A program made the translations under genes and the position numbers. From NCBI RefSeq assembly GCF_000204055.1, contig NW_006768767.1, positions 2,200,176-2,264,175 of the forward strand: a DNA stretch of 64,000 bases. The letters are read 5' to 3'. The notes beneath the pieces are model-generated. The model searched no databases. It was not told the origin of the DNA and saw only the letters and a list, made by a program, of their open reading frames with translations. Each line of letters begins with the position of its first letter. The stretch's first letter is position 1. Positions 11,074 through 23,535 of the stretch are shown in pieces. This stretch comes from Melampsora larici-populina 98AG31 (Eukaryota > Basidiomycota > Pucciniomycetes > Pucciniales > Melampsoraceae).

Positions 11074-11756
11074 TTACTTCCTCGGAAGAAACGACAAGAT
11101 TGTTATAGTCTTAAGTTTTGGTACCTTGTGCTCTTTTTCAACTGTCACACTGAATGAGGGCTTCCCATCCTTCATGAAGTGAAGATTAACATTTTTCATG
11201 TCAATGGCGTGGGAAAAACCTATGTCGTGGAAATAAGACAGCATCAGATGTCCAGCTCGTATCTCCCCTGATATCATTGTGGAAACCTCACTGCTGCTTA
11301 CTAGATTCGATTGAACCTTTCAAATATGTGTAGGCGCCTTCATGCACGTCACCTAGGAAATCTGATAGTTGACAAAATATTCGACAGATTTGAGGAACAT
11401 CACATGAAATTTGGTATCAAAAGAAGGCATGATCAAGGAGAGGTTCACTATCACTACAAACAGACCTTTTCTGTTTGTTTTCTTTCCAGGACAAATGATT
11501 TTCACCTCACGATGAAGAAGAGCATCAGGAGATTCATCTTGTTTTGCCTCTCTGTATAAATGCTTTGCAAAACAGTCAGTCAAAGCTCTGGCATCCTGTA
11601 GACCTGTCCCGATCCCAGATCATTTGTAAGCTGCACCTCTAGAAACGGTTGAAAATAAGTTTTCAGAACTAACCATGCAGACCTGAGGAGACAGAGGAAA
11701 CAAGAACCAAAAAAAGCAGTGCGCTTGGAAAAATATATATATTCATGTTGAGGGAA
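11074..11756 (-). pseudogene. Pseudogene of the secreted-protein family seen at 1-361
   Basis: Start at 11756 (MNIYIFPSALLFLVLVSS..., a signal peptide), exon 1 to 11674, then an intron of about 37 bases as in the left copy. Exon 2 begins at 11636 and aligns with the left copy (AAYK..GIGTGLQDA against VAYKRFGNLTELEDA), but a TGA at 11620-11622 stands where the left copy has Arg. A later exon gives DFLGDVHEGAYTYLKGS. The last exon contains HDIGFSHAIDMKNVN, which resembles a kinase catalytic loop (D-x-K-x-x-N), and ends at 11074. The frame between these last two exons does not join cleanly. The kinase link is weak; the paralogy is strong. Confidence 0.65.
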
Positions 11757-13293
11757 AGACTAGGGTAGAATTCTCAAGTGTGAAATTAATGGTGTGAGAA
11801 GGATTCGTCACGAACAATGAGATCTGAAAGTGTTGGATGGGACAAGTCTTTTGTCGGGTGGCCGGGAACAACTCGGAGGCTGGCGAGGGTTGCGATCGAG
11901 AAGGCTAATAAAGTTAATGAGAGTTTGTCGGTAATCACAGATTCACCAGCAAAATGTTTGTCTCAGCGCGATGGTCTCAATGTCATATTTTAAAGATGAA
12001 GACGATCGAACAACTTGTAAAAGCTCATTCGTGTATAATGTTTTGTACGTCCGCCCGTTGCGTACCCCTGGGCAAAACTCTCCAGCTGATCATCATGTTT
12101 TAACCTTTTGTCGGGCGGGCCGAGCTTGGGAGCTGCTTGAAGCGGTGTTTGATGAGGCTATAGCGATCGAGAACGCAAATGAGGACCATGAGAGCTCATG
12201 AGAGCGTATGAACAATTTCAATTCCACCACCCGATCATCTCAGTCCGAGGGCCTCAGAGTCTTCGTTGAGCTCTTGGTTGTTTCGACTTGGTCAAGTCAG
12301 CTGTTTCAAGGAATACAGTCAACTCCCTCTAAGTTGATATCCCTATAAGTGCATAATTCTCTATCTGCATAGGATTTTTTGCCGCCAAAAAGGGGTTTTC
12401 AAGCCAAAATGAGGTCTATAAGTGCATATTCCTTTAAGTGCATGAAAAAACCACCCGCCAAACTGTATGTAATTAGAGGGAGTTGACTGTATATTCTCTG
12501 AATGATGAATCAAGCCGGAGTAATAACCAGGGATGCAGGTCAGGTGCAGGGCGCGTGATTTGTGCGCCCAGAGAGCAGGAGGCGCGGGACGCGCCGTTTG
12601 AGTAAAAAAACATTGGAAAAATTCTTTTCAAAAACAGAAACGAGGCTGTTAGCGATGCTTGGACTCTTGGACACTAGTCTCTAGATGACAGATTGGATGA
12701 TCAGTTTTACCAGAATGGTTTAATGAAATGACCTCCATGTGTGGATCCAGGGGTCCAGATTGAAGTTCTTTCTGGGTTTTTGAGGTATCAAACGTCTATG
12801 AGCACAATATTCATAGCTAATCCAACTATCTTCGCTGACAACCGCAATCCATATCAACAGTTTCTAACCAACATTTGATAAAACATTTTCAAACACTTGG
12901 ATTGAAAGAGAAGTTCAAGTTGAGTTCGATTAGGTTCGATTCCAAAGTACTTAAGTGATAGATAGCCAAGGTTTTAAATCAGATTGATAATTAGTCTTAA
13001 GTACATAATCTTGGTTAATAATTGGAGGGATCGAATTGAATTGACTGTTGACCGTTGACTGTCCTGTTGACCAACGACAACTACTACTCCTTCTTCTTCT
13101 CAATCAAAGTTCAAAGTATTCAGCAAGAAAATAAGAAAACAAGAAACGAAAGGTACGAAAGAAACTCCAACAGAAAAGAACACAAATCGATATCACTATC
13201 AACGAGAGAACAAATTAAATTAATATCAAAGTCAATCGAGTGTAATTAAATACGAAATCAAAGAAATTGTTCATTGTGTCAACATTTATTAAC
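11757..13293. other. Right copy of the segmental duplication and RING gene upstream region
   Basis: 11830-12240 matches parts of 420-1690. One pogo-like MITE lies at 12316-12489. About 13030-13293 is the 5' flank of the RING gene; it is AT-rich with CT/TTC runs typical of fungal 5' untranslated regions. No other gene is seen. Confidence 0.5.
12316..12489. mobile_element. Pogo/Tigger-like MITE, 174 bp
   Basis: CAGTCAACTCCCTCTAA at the left pairs with TTAGAGGGAGTTGACTG at the right, and TA flanks both sides (12314-12315, 12490-12491). It is non-coding. The interior repeats TAAGTGCAT words. The ends are related to the 176-bp MITEs at 54972 and 57839. Confidence 0.85.
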
Positions 13294-16200
13294 ATGGGAC
13301 AAGCTCAATCAAGTCAACAACATCATCAACAACAACATCAACATCATCGTCGTCATCGTTCATTCTTAGGATATCATCATCGAAATCAAACATCAACTTC
13401 ATCTAGATCAACTTCAGCTTTGACTAATGGATCCACTTCCACCAATAATACTAATCTAACTAATAACTCAAATCATCAAATCCTTTCAATCTCAGGATCG
13501 TCTTCATCTCCTATTCATCATCAATCTAACCATTCAATCTCAATCAATCAATCTAATCCAAATCAACATCATCAGCCTAACAATCAAATCAACCTCAATC
13601 AATCTAGAAATACTAATAGATTCTTACCTTTACATTCTATTCTCAAACGAACGCATCGTCGTTCAACCACTGCTGAACCTCCAACTTCAACATCTTCAAT
13701 TTCACAACAAACTTGTTTAAACTCAGGATCATCATCGCCCAACTCTTCATCTGTTACCCCTTCCTCATCAATTCCAACCAGTTCTAGTCATCCTCGTCAT
13801 CATAGAAGACCATCTTGGAACACCTTTCTAAGACACTCATTCTCTCCTAGTCGATCATCTCATCGATCATCTATACCTCGTTTTGATACTCCTGTCTCAA
13901 CTCCTGATCAAACTCATCATCGAAAGCAGTCCAACTCCCAAGCCTTACCTCTCATCGATCTACAATCTCCACTCCCTTCTCTCAACTCAACTATAACTAC
14001 CATTCAATCATCTAATTCTAATTCTAATTCTAATTCACCATCTACTTCTGATATCATTCCAAACAGCTCCACTACTTCATCACCTTCAATCTTAACTGAT
14101 TCTCATCTCATTCAAGATCAAAAAGAAGATCTTCCATCTCACTCTTCAATTTACCCTAACACTCTCACTTCACTTCATTCGCATTCTACTACTACTGATC
14201 ACTTATCATCAGCTCTCTCTTCATCTAATCCGCACCTCACCAATAACACTCTTTCTTCTTCACCATCTTTGGAACATGTTCATGAAGAACATGAACATAA
14301 TGAGGAAACAGGTCTGGGACTTGACCTCTCCTCAACACAACAGGTACGTGAATTCAGCTATCCTATTTATTGATTCATCCTTGACTTGTTTGTCCCATTT
14401 CTCTTTCATCAGAACGAAGCTATACCTAATCTCGACACGCCAACGGCTACAACGGCCCGTCCGACATCTGGGGTCCAAGTACCTACACGAAGAATATATG
14501 TACAAGGGATGGTGGTCGCTAGGAACGTACCTGATCAATCAATACCCAACCCACCAGCTCGTCCTTCAGAGCAAGCTGAACGTCCTCAAACTTTAAATCA
14601 GGATGAAGTGATTTCTAGTACGGTATCCGATGATCAGAATCAAGAATCAACCAATCAGACAACCAGTAGCAACCCATCAAGCGTGTTGATCGAACAAGCT
14701 ACCATGATTTCTCGACTTTTATCTGTTGCTGCAGCTGCGACTGCTTCTTCTCTGCTACCAAACTCGATTAACCCAGATGGAACGAATATCTCTAACGCTA
14801 CCCCTCCTCTGAGTCCTAGTCCCATGACAACGAATGCTGAACAAGTTGAACTACATGGCGGATTACAAAACACATTAAGAGACGCTTTGAGGGTTGCTTT
14901 TGGTAGTGCATTGATGAATGGAGTGTCTCCCACCCATCAAATCCCTATCCCTACACCTGTACCTTCTTCTCCAATGACACCTGCTCCTTCAACTCCAATT
15001 GATCGTACCATTCATACCGGAAGTAGAATCATGAGACGCTTAGGATTACAATCATTACTTAACAATCGAAATGGCGAAGAAGAAGAACCAGATACAACAC
15101 TAGAAGCTGAAACCGATCATAGTTTTGAAAACTTTTTGAGTTCATTACAAACAGATGTAGGAGACGCAATCTTAGAAGCACTAGGAGGAAATAGAAGAGA
15201 AGAAGAAAGTGAAGATGAAACGTTTAATTTTTTTAGAATGCATCGGTTTGAGAATGGGGTAGGAGGAGAAGAAGGATTGATACCTGTTTTATTAGTGGGT
15301 GTGAGATCAGCTTCACCTAATCTTAATCAAAGGGGTGGTAGAATTGATGAAGATGAAGAAGAGATACAAAATCAACAAGAAGATGATGATGAAATGTTTG
15401 AAGGACTCAGAGAGTTGTTTGAGGAAACCGATCACGAAGTACCTGAAGAAGACGATGAGTTTTGGGTGGATGAAGATGAACAAAGACATAATGAAGAAGA
15501 GGAAAGTAGAGAGAATAGATTAAGTGACTTGTTGGAACCAAGTGACCCATCATCAGTTCCTTTATCACCACCCTCAATAGATCCTTTACCAACCACACAA
15601 GTACCCTCGTCGCCTCCTCAAGAACCAAGATCTTGGTTAATATTCGTTTTAGCAGGACTTTATCCTCCATTGTAAGTGTCATCTTGTTAATCTAACATTT
15701 TGTTAAAATTTGGAAAATTGAATTAGTTCTTTTTGATAAAAACATAGGCATCCAATCTTTAATACACCAACCGAATATATTCCAGAAGGAAACCAACAAT
15801 TAGGAGAATCAGACTCAGAAACTCGAAGAAATGTACAACATAATAATCGATTGGATTATGAAACGATGATGAGATTAGCCGAATTGATTGGAGTACATAA
15901 ACCCATGACGGTTACAGCAAATGAAATTGAAAATGCTGATTTAACTTTGGTTCAATTTAAACATGAGATTATTCAAAGAGTTTTGAGGGATGGTGATGTG
16001 TTGGAAAATACTATTGAGAAATGTTTAAGTAAGTTTTTGAGATAAAATTGATCTTTTTTTTGTTTTTCTGGGGATGGGATTTGAGATTTTTTTTTTGGAC
16101 TTTTTTTAGTTTGTTTAGAAGATTATGTTGAGGATGAAACATTAAGATTATTAAAATGTAAACATTTGTTTCATAAGTGAGTCACTTGATTTTTCTGTCC

Positions 16201-16338
16201 CTGTTTTGAAAAGTTGTCAACTTTGATCAATTTCAACTAATGATCTTTGTTTTTTTTCAATTTCTTAGGAGTTGTGTGGATCAATGGCTTATGACAGGTA
16301 GTGCTACTTGTCCAACTTGTAGAGATATAGCTGTCTGA
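13294..16338 (+). CDS. RING-H2 finger E3 ubiquitin ligase, long disordered N-terminus
   Basis: Five exons (13294-14343, 14413-15671, 15748-16028, 16110-16176, 16269-16338) give 908 residues in one frame. The C-terminus is a RING-H2 domain: CLICLEDY, then CKHLFHKSCVDQW, then CPTC. It is split by two introns and ends 8 residues before the C-terminus. Such domains recruit E2 enzymes and transfer ubiquitin. Residues 1-350 are Ser/Asn/Gln/His-rich and probably disordered, followed by Pro/Ser-rich and strongly acidic segments (about 600-740). The helical region just before the RING (YETMMRLAELIGVHKP) looks like a conserved pre-RING block. The start MGQAQSS fits an N-myristoylation signal, so a membrane location is possible; an upstream in-frame ATG at 13267 would lose it. 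The substrate is unknown. Confidence 0.9.
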
Positions 16339-18330
16339 TGAAAGAACAAAAAAAACAAGAAACTTGATTTTTCCTTTTTTTAGAAAAAAAATCCAGAACT
16401 CAATTTTTCTTTTTTTCTTTTTTTCTTTTTTTCTTTTTCTCTCATTTTGTGTTCTTCTCTTAATTTTTTTTCCAAATTATATATGTTTGTTGGTTTTTTT
16501 GTCATTCATTTCTTCAACTAAGTATGTGTTAGTTTTTTTTGCCTGTTTTGAAAAAAATGTGTTTGTGTGAATGTTTTTGTGTGTGATTGTGATTGTGATT
16601 TGTACCTTGATATATTATTTTTAGATTAAACGTTATATAAGTCTTTTTGAAAGGTGAAAAGAGGAGGGAAGGGGATGGTATGCTACAGTAGAGGATTATT
16701 ATATGATGTAAATGGAAAATTGGTTAAAACAATTTAGGGACTCTATCTTCTTGCTCTTTTTTTTATTTTGTAATCCATTTGTGCGTTTCCAAACAAAAAC
16801 TATAGAGATTTGTTTTAAAGAAATATGATATCACTACTCTTTTGAATCTTTCTCTTCTTATAGAAATTGGCAAAAGTTTGTATGATGTTTCTTTTCTTTT
16901 GGTTACTTGATAGGGTTTGCCCAGATTACAAAAGCTTTCATTGATAGGGAAACAGAGTGTTATAGGAATTCAACCCTTGGCCATGGATTATGTAAACCTG
17001 AATTGTGTGGTCGACCATTGAATTTCATGAAGACTATGTTTCCTTCTGAGTGTCAAGGTCATACCCAATTTTTTTGGGAATATTTGCAGAAAAGATATAT
17101 TTTGGGATAGAGACAATTTCTACCTGACCACTTTTTTCAACAAAAAGGTATATGATTGGAATTGTTATGATCAGAAGATTTCAGGATTTCTCTATTTATA
17201 ACTAAAACCTCTTAAACTCCCTTACCATATTTTACCTTCTTTCAAGTGAACCTTGTGGCTTGAGAAGCCTCATTCCCGCATGATTTGGGATTTTGTGTGG
17301 TGCAGCCTGGACACCACAGTTCAGAAAAGTTGTCACCGATTCACCACCAATTTCTTGCGTTTTGCAGGAAAATTTGGTCAATCTTTTGTACAGCTGTTTC
17401 AACGTAGATTGATCTTTTTTTGAAAATCTCATCAATGTGAAAAACCCGGGGTTTGCCTCTCACTTGGTTTTGTCTCTTGGCTTATTGGAAGAATACAGAA
17501 AAATTAAACCTGTATGGCTGCTACAAAGACAACTTCCTCCAAAAGAAAAAGTTGTCAATCTTTCTCCTCCAGTGCCATGTACAAATACAGCTGATGCACA
17601 GCACAGCATAGCTGTAAATAGACTATGTTATCTGGATCCAACAACATCATGTACCATCCACACTGGTTTGTTTGTCTATCTTCTCAATCCCAGTTCAATC
17701 CCCAACCAGAACCAGGGCATAGCTTTGGCCCCCCCAATACCACCACTGTCTTGACTCAAATTCAAACATTGGAACACCAGTTGCCTTCCTATGTTTGGGC
17801 CATCTCTTTCACCAACTGCTTCCAGCAAGAAAACCTCTGCACTTGATTTATCCAACAACAACTTCACTGCTTTCTTGATTAACATAGGATGGTGGCCTCT
17901 TTAGCCAGTTCCCCCCATAAAGAAGCCAGAAATTGTCAAAAGTAGCAATAAATTTCCGTCATTTTCAATCAGAAATTGCAGTGTGGACAATCAAAAAACT
18001 CTTGTGTTCATTTGTTGGTTTCTTTCTCTCTTTCTATTTTCTATCTTTTCATGATTTTTATTTCATCACTTACATTGTTATGTTTGGAATGTCTTTTGAG
18101 ACCGCCCACCAACAACCAAATTGACACAATTTTGGCACCCTGCACTATACAAAGCTTTACTTGAGCTTTGCATCTGCGCAGCAATCTTGTACTCAATTAC
18201 CAAAATTTGGCCAGGAAAGCTGCTATGGCTCTTCTGAGACACCTTTTTATGGATGCAAAGATTTGCATCATTAAACAAAGCGGTCAGAAGAGGGTATAAA
18301 TTTGCCAAAAAATCCATTATTCATGAGCAA
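16339..18330. other. Gene-free stretch after the RING gene
   Basis: 16339-16640 is T-rich, the likely 3' untranslated region and terminator of the RING gene. The rest has only short open frames (for example 17232-17435 and 18078-18317 on the minus strand) with no recognisable domain. Confidence 0.5.
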
Positions 18331-18332
18331 TA

Positions 18333-18491
18333 GTGGCTCTCAAACCTGCCCCAGTTTCAAAAAAACCAGTTGACCCAGTTGTTTTTTGGAAGTAACTTTG
18401 TGTATCAAGTTGACATTTGTTGAAAGCTCCCAGCCAAAAATTCCCCTGGGGCAACTGGGTTTTTTGAAACTGGGTCAGGTTTGAGAGCCAC
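18333..18491. mobile_element. TA-flanked MITE, 159 bp
   Basis: Long inverted arms: GTGGCTCTCAAACCTGCCCC at the left and its near complement at the right, continuing through CAGTTTCAAAAAA. TA lies at 18331-18332 and 18492-18493. It is non-coding. Confidence 0.85.
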
Positions 18492-19233
18492 TAATTTTCA
18501 GACAAACTTGGGCAGTGAAGAGACTGCATAAAAATGGAGAGCATAGCACAGATTATAAATAAGAATGTTGGTATAGACGGCATAAGAAAAGGACATTGTA
18601 GTAAAAAACCATCAACAATCAAAAAAGAAAGACTGATGTGAGATCAGAAAAATAGGGAAAAAACAAGAACACAATAAAGTGAATAGGTTGAAGAAGCTAG
18701 GCATCTCCCTCATTTGAAGCCATTAAGTATTTGCCACCTTTTTTTGAGATGTAATCCAAAACCTATTGTACCGTGCTGGAAAGCAAGGTAGATAAACACC
18801 TTGCCGGTTCCACATGCAACCAACATTTTTGGGGGGCTGTGATGCAGTACCTACAACTCAAGATTGGTCAGACAGGTGTTTAAGAACCACATATATCACC
18901 TTTTCACCTACCAAAAGAGCATTCTTCAAGTCAAGACAAAGATTTTGGTGGATGTAAACAATGTTTTGAGTCAAAATGAGGTTATTGGAGGACATAAAAA
19001 GTGATCGTGTGGGCGCACCTTTGAAGCAAAAAAACATCGAAAACATGAAAAAATCTTTACAGAAACAGCAATCCAGGCTGTGATGAAGGTCAAACACAAA
19101 TGGGGATGTGAAAAAAGCTGTTTCAAGTCAGTATGACCACACTTTTAGGATAAAAATCACCGAGAATTTTTGTTCAAGAACTATTTAAGTGTCTCCAGAC
19201 TCAGATGAGCAATTGATAGCAGAAATTTCCCAA

Positions 19234-19940
19234 GTGTCATGTAGTGGGTGTGGTGTACGCGCCTGGCGTGGGCGTCGCCGCACACATCTTTTTAGGTGTG
19301 AATTGGAGTGGGCGCGCCCATGAACCAAAGCATGTGATCTATGAGGTTTTCAGCTATCACACACCTTCAAATCATCTCTGATGAATCAATATGTGTTTTG
19401 GGTACCACCCCACACCATCTTCTTCCAGTCATGGAAGCATTTACGTCTGGATTGACAGGTACCCTAACAACAAAATTTTGGAATACATCTTATTGCAACA
19501 CATGTTGATTGGTTTTTTTATTGATTTGGTTGATTTCTGTTGCACTATTGCTGATAAAGTTGTTTATAGGGTGTTTATATGAGAGTATCAATATTTCTTG
19601 GGATGTAGAAGATGTGGTTGATGAAGCATCATCAAAAAGGTGACTCACTTTTGTATATTTTTTGCACCTCTTGCACCCTTGGCCAAAATGAGGGCGCGCC
19701 CAGGCGCGTACTTTCTCTCAAGCTTGCGCCCACCACTTGACCCAAGCTTGAAAGTTAAACGGACTAAAATTACAATTTCATAGGCTTCCTCTAGCCCAAG
19801 ATTAGTCCCAAGAAGACCTTCTACGCTTCAGATTATACAAGTCTTGCATATGGGCACGCCACCCCCTGTTTTGAGACATATTTGACGCGCCCTTCGGCGT
19901 GCCGAATGCGCCGCGCCCACCACCTGACATTTGAGGCTGA
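19234..19940. repeat. GC-rich inverted-repeat element, limits uncertain
   Basis: TGTCATGTAGTGGG near 19236 is roughly complementary to the CCCACCACCTGACA block near 19917. Internal GGCGCGCCCA-type words recur at 19310 and 19694. This looks like an eroded MITE, but no target duplication could be fixed. Confidence 0.4.
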
Positions 19941-19978
19941 TTTAGCAAGTCCAGAATACTCAAAGGCTTGTGCAACCA

Positions 19979-20069
19979 GGTAGCAGCTACTATCCACTAC
20001 GCACCCCTTTCTGACACGCAGGCATTGGAAGATGTAGTCCAACCGTGAGACCTACACCAGTGTACAGCA
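19979..20069. repeat. Old dispersed repeat, copy 1
   Basis: GTAGCAGCTACTAT...TTTCTGACACGCAGG...GAGACCTACACCAGTGTACA matches 58535-58615 at roughly 70-75 percent by eye. The similarity resumes beyond the hAT derivative at about 21211, so the repeat is interrupted by it. Confidence 0.6.
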
Positions 20070-21202
20070 CAATACCGAAATCGCTACGCAACACGATGAA
20101 TTTTGACCCCCCGGGCGTTGCGCAGCGCAGGCTGCGCTGTCAGGCGCAACGCAATGCTCCGCTATATATATATATAAATTCTCTCGCCAGGTTGCGGAGC
20201 GCTCACAGCGCAATATTGTGCTATATTGCGCGCAATATAGCGGGGCTTTTGATTGCGCCGCAATATCGCGATCTAGTGCGCAAAATTGCGATCTATTGCG
20301 GCGCAACGGCCGGTAAAAACAGTTTGATGGCAGAAAAAAAGAGAAAAGAAGAAACAACAAGTGACCATTGATAATAAAAAGGACAAAGAGAAAAACAAAT
20401 GACCATTGAAGAATAAAAATGAGAAAATTTTGAGGGCTTTGGCTTTGCCTTTGGTTTCGATGTTGCTGGTCCTTGGTCCTTGGACTTCTTGTTCACAGGA
20501 CCTGCTGGTCGAGGTGATACACTTCCACCAACAAGAAGCTCGGGGTTGGATGATTCAACTTGAGGTGTAAGTGATGAAGAAACGGCGGTATGTGAGTCTT
20601 TTGGGGGAATCACAAACCCTTGTTGTCGGCGATCAGGGCTTGGTGGTTGCAGGGTTCTACCGGATGACGGAACTTGAAGTGAAGACTGTGATGAGCTTTT
20701 GGAGGATACCATCGTAATATAACTTTGGAAAATAATTCAAAAAATATCGAACAATGTCGTTAGAAAGTTTTCTGAACGAAACGAACAAAGTGAAAGGTTT
20801 TATACTACACCCACCTTATGAAAATAGCTTGGTTAGCTGAACCACAGGTAAGCCGTGAAAACGCCATCGGTTTCGAGTTGTGAAGGTGAGTGTAGAAAGT
20901 GTCAAATAACTGAATGTGATTGATTTTTTGAAGGGAAGGTACTGAAGTTGAAACACAAAATGGATAAGTCGGTGGGCGCCCTACACCCTCTCTGGTCGAT
21001 CTGGGTACAGGGTAATCCTCCGCTATATAGCAGATAAACCCTGGCCCCGGCCCGTTGCGGAGCGCTCACTCCGCCATGGGATTTTCCAATCCCAAAGTGC
21101 GGAGCGCAGGCCCCGCTATACATAGTGGACCCGTTGCGCAGCCACAAAACCGCTCCGCAACCGCTCCGCGATCGCGAAAAATCGCGGAGCGATTGCGGTA
21201 TT
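20070..21202. mobile_element. hAT transposon deletion derivative, 1.1 kb
   Basis: CAATACCGAAATCGCT at the left is matched by the complement of AATACCGCAATCGCT at the right. GTACAGCA is present on both flanks (20062-20069, 21203-21210). GC-rich subterminal words (GTTGCGGAGCGCTCAC) occur near both ends, as in hAT elements. Only the N-terminal part of a transposase remains inside (20293-20712). Confidence 0.8.
20293..20712 (-). pseudogene. Remnant N-terminus of a hAT transposase
   Basis: A minus-strand frame beginning MVSSKSSSQSSLQ is Ser/Pro-rich, then basic (KPKAKPKPSK). It resembles in composition the first exon of the hAT transposase at 40807-40451. The BED finger, catalytic domain and dimerisation domain are all missing. 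It is identified mainly from its position inside the hAT-like termini. Confidence 0.5.
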
Positions 21203-21210
21203 GTACAGCA

Positions 21211-21855
21211 TGCGCAGACTCTTTATTCAGCAACCATCCACAAACAAATCTGTATTGAGCCTTCCCAAGCTTTTTGTTTAGCCGCTCACTGTTCACATTG
21301 CCAACTGAGTTCACAAAGATCATATGTATTCTTTGAGTAGCTTTTATGGCACCAAAAGTCTCATTGACAAGATTGAATCAATCACCTTAAACTTATATTT
21401 TTTGAGGCACGTTTAATCAAAATAGTTTCCATGTCATAAGCAAGGTCAGTATATAAGAGCTTTGAAGCGTCAATGTTTCAAAGAAAATCACTTTTGTGGT
21501 TCAGCTTAATTACAATCTAGTTGATTACAACTTCAACTTGTTTTATATGATCTGTTTAAGCTGTCTAATCCGTTTACTGAGTAAAATCAATGCATTATGA
21601 TCAATTCCCCCAACCTCTTAGCAACTCCCATAGGGTTTGAGGTGATGGATAGATGTTGTCTGTCCGTACCAGTGGCAATCTGACCGGGTGTGGAGGATTG
21701 GTGCGGTGATTGTGATCAAATGTGCATTGGAAGGACGGTGAGGAGTCAGATGAGTGTTATCAACAACAAAGACAGATGGGGATAGAGTTTGGGTACTGTT
21801 TCTGAAAGGGGGGTGCTGCGGATTTTTTTGGGTTAGAGTAGCAGAATTGTAGTGG
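21211..21855. other. Gene-free stretch
   Basis: No coding or repeat structure is recognised beyond the continuation of the dispersed repeat in its first bases. Confidence 0.4.
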
Positions 21856-22335
21856 GTAGCCGTTAAGGCATGGACCCGGCCTCAGGACACCTGGAACGGT
21901 CCTGGTCCAGGCCCGGGCTCAAGCTTTAATGGCCCATTAAAAATGCTCTCGGGCCCCAGTGTAGTGTTCTCGCGGGCCAGCCAAAAGGGCACAACCAAGG
22001 GATTATGGGGATGGAAAGTAGTCTTGAGATGCTCAGAAGGATGGGGGGAGTACTGATTATGGCAGAAAAGGGAGTTTTGAAGGCTATCATGGCCAATATG
22101 ATCCTCCAAAATCACAATTTTGCCCGATGCTGAGCCACACAGACAATTTTTTTGTATTGCCGGGCCGGGCCGGGCTAGCCCGAGCAAAATAGGGGCCCAA
22201 AACGGCTCATTTTCTGAAGGCCAAGTCGGGCCGGTCACAAGCTCGGGTTTCATCAATCTGAATTCGCGTCAAATATCCTATACTCAAAAAAAAATCATCA
22301 TCTTAGCAATCGGAATAAACACCAACCCCCCTCCA

Positions 22336-23535
22336 ATGCCTCAAAAGCGTCCCTCAGACTCGGACGAAGATAATCCGAACCTCCCCCCTCCAAAAAATCC
22401 GATCCTAAACCGTGGCGAACTAGACACTGACCAAATGATGACCGATCTAGCCTCGCTGGCCGGTAGAAGTTCCCAACAAAACGACCCCCTCCTTCATAGC
22501 ATCTTCAGCATGATGTCGATGTTTCTCAAAACGATCAAGGACTTACGCGAAGAAATCAAAAGACTCAAGGCGGCACAAGAAAACCCCAAACAACCAATCA
22601 ATTTGTCCTCCAACCACCAATTACCAATGAAACCGAACGCCTGGACCAGTCCACCCTCCAGACAAGTTCAACAATCAGCTCCTAACCCCCCCCAAAAAAA
22701 CTCCAAGATCAACAAATTCAAAGCAGCCTCCTTGATTATCCACAAGATCCCTGGATCGGAACCATTCAAGAACATGTCAAATAAAGATATCATCAAAAAC
22801 ATCAATAAAGCTCTCACTTCACTCAATGCGAAAGTCAACGACGTCCCGGTCAGAGTCCGCGGCGCTGCACTTCTCAAATCAGGTGATGTCATTATGAATA
22901 TGGATAACAGGCTCATGAAAAACTGGCTCCTTGAAAACAAACACCTCTGGACCAAACTCGCTCACAAGGAATTCATCACCGCTCAAACCCGCTACCCGAT
23001 ACTTTTCAATTATGTCCCAGCAGAATTCAAAGTAGAAAGCGACGACTTCCCTCGCTTAATCAGTGAACAATATGAGATACCGCTCGAATCTATTCATTCA
23101 GCTCAATGGCTCAAAAACCCAGACAATACTCAAAAGAAACATGGGACCATTGTTCTCAACTTATTAGACAAGGATCTAGCTAACAAAGTAAGTACAGGTG
23201 GCATATATGCTGATGGCTACAGATTCAAAAGCAAACAATATGTACAAGGACCTACCATGTGCTTCAACTGCCTGGACTTGTACCATACTCATAACTCATG
23301 CAATAACATTCCTATTTTCTCTAACTGTGGTGACCCACACAATTCAAAACACTGTGCTAACAATGACTCTGCACAAGTTTGTGCCAGGTGCTTTCATTTT
23401 GACAGCCAAAAGAGTAATACTAAAATTGACCGTTTCAACTCTAAATACACCCATTCTCCCAAAAGCTTAAGCTGCCCTCTACGTAACACAAAGTTCACTA
23501 TTACTCCTCAAGATCACAGTGAAGATGAGTTATAA
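22336..23535 (+). CDS. LINE ORF1, gag-like RNA-binding protein
   Basis: 399 residues from the ATG at 22336 (MPQKRPSDSDED). The N-terminus is acidic/Pro-rich, with a short coiled coil near 65-85 (LKTIKDLREEIKRLKAA). A middle domain follows, then a Cys/His-rich C-terminus. The first knuckle is canonical (CFNCLDLYHTHNSC, C-x2-C-x4-H-x4-C). The second lacks its first Cys (FSNCGDPHNSKHC), and a third Cys pair follows (CARC). ORF1 proteins bind the element RNA and form the particle used for retrotransposition. The stop codon overlaps the start of ORF2 by 11 bases. Confidence 0.85.
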   Translation: MPQKRPSDSDEDNPNLPPPKNPILNRGELDTDQMMTDLASLAGRSSQQNDPLLHSIFSMMSMFLKTIKDLREEIKRLKAAQENPKQPINLSSNHQLPMKPNAWTSPPSRQVQQSAPNPPQKNSKINKFKAASLIIHKIPGSEPFKNMSNKDIIKNINKALTSLNAKVNDVPVRVRGAALLKSGDVIMNMDNRLMKNWLLENKHLWTKLAHKEFITAQTRYPILFNYVPAEFKVESDDFPRLISEQYEIPLESIHSAQWLKNPDNTQKKHGTIVLNLLDKDLANKVSTGGIYADGYRFKSKQYVQGPTMCFNCLDLYHTHNSCNNIPIFSNCGDPHNSKHCANNDSAQVCARCFHFDSQKSNTKIDRFNSKYTHSPKSLSCPLRNTKFTITPQDHSEDEL

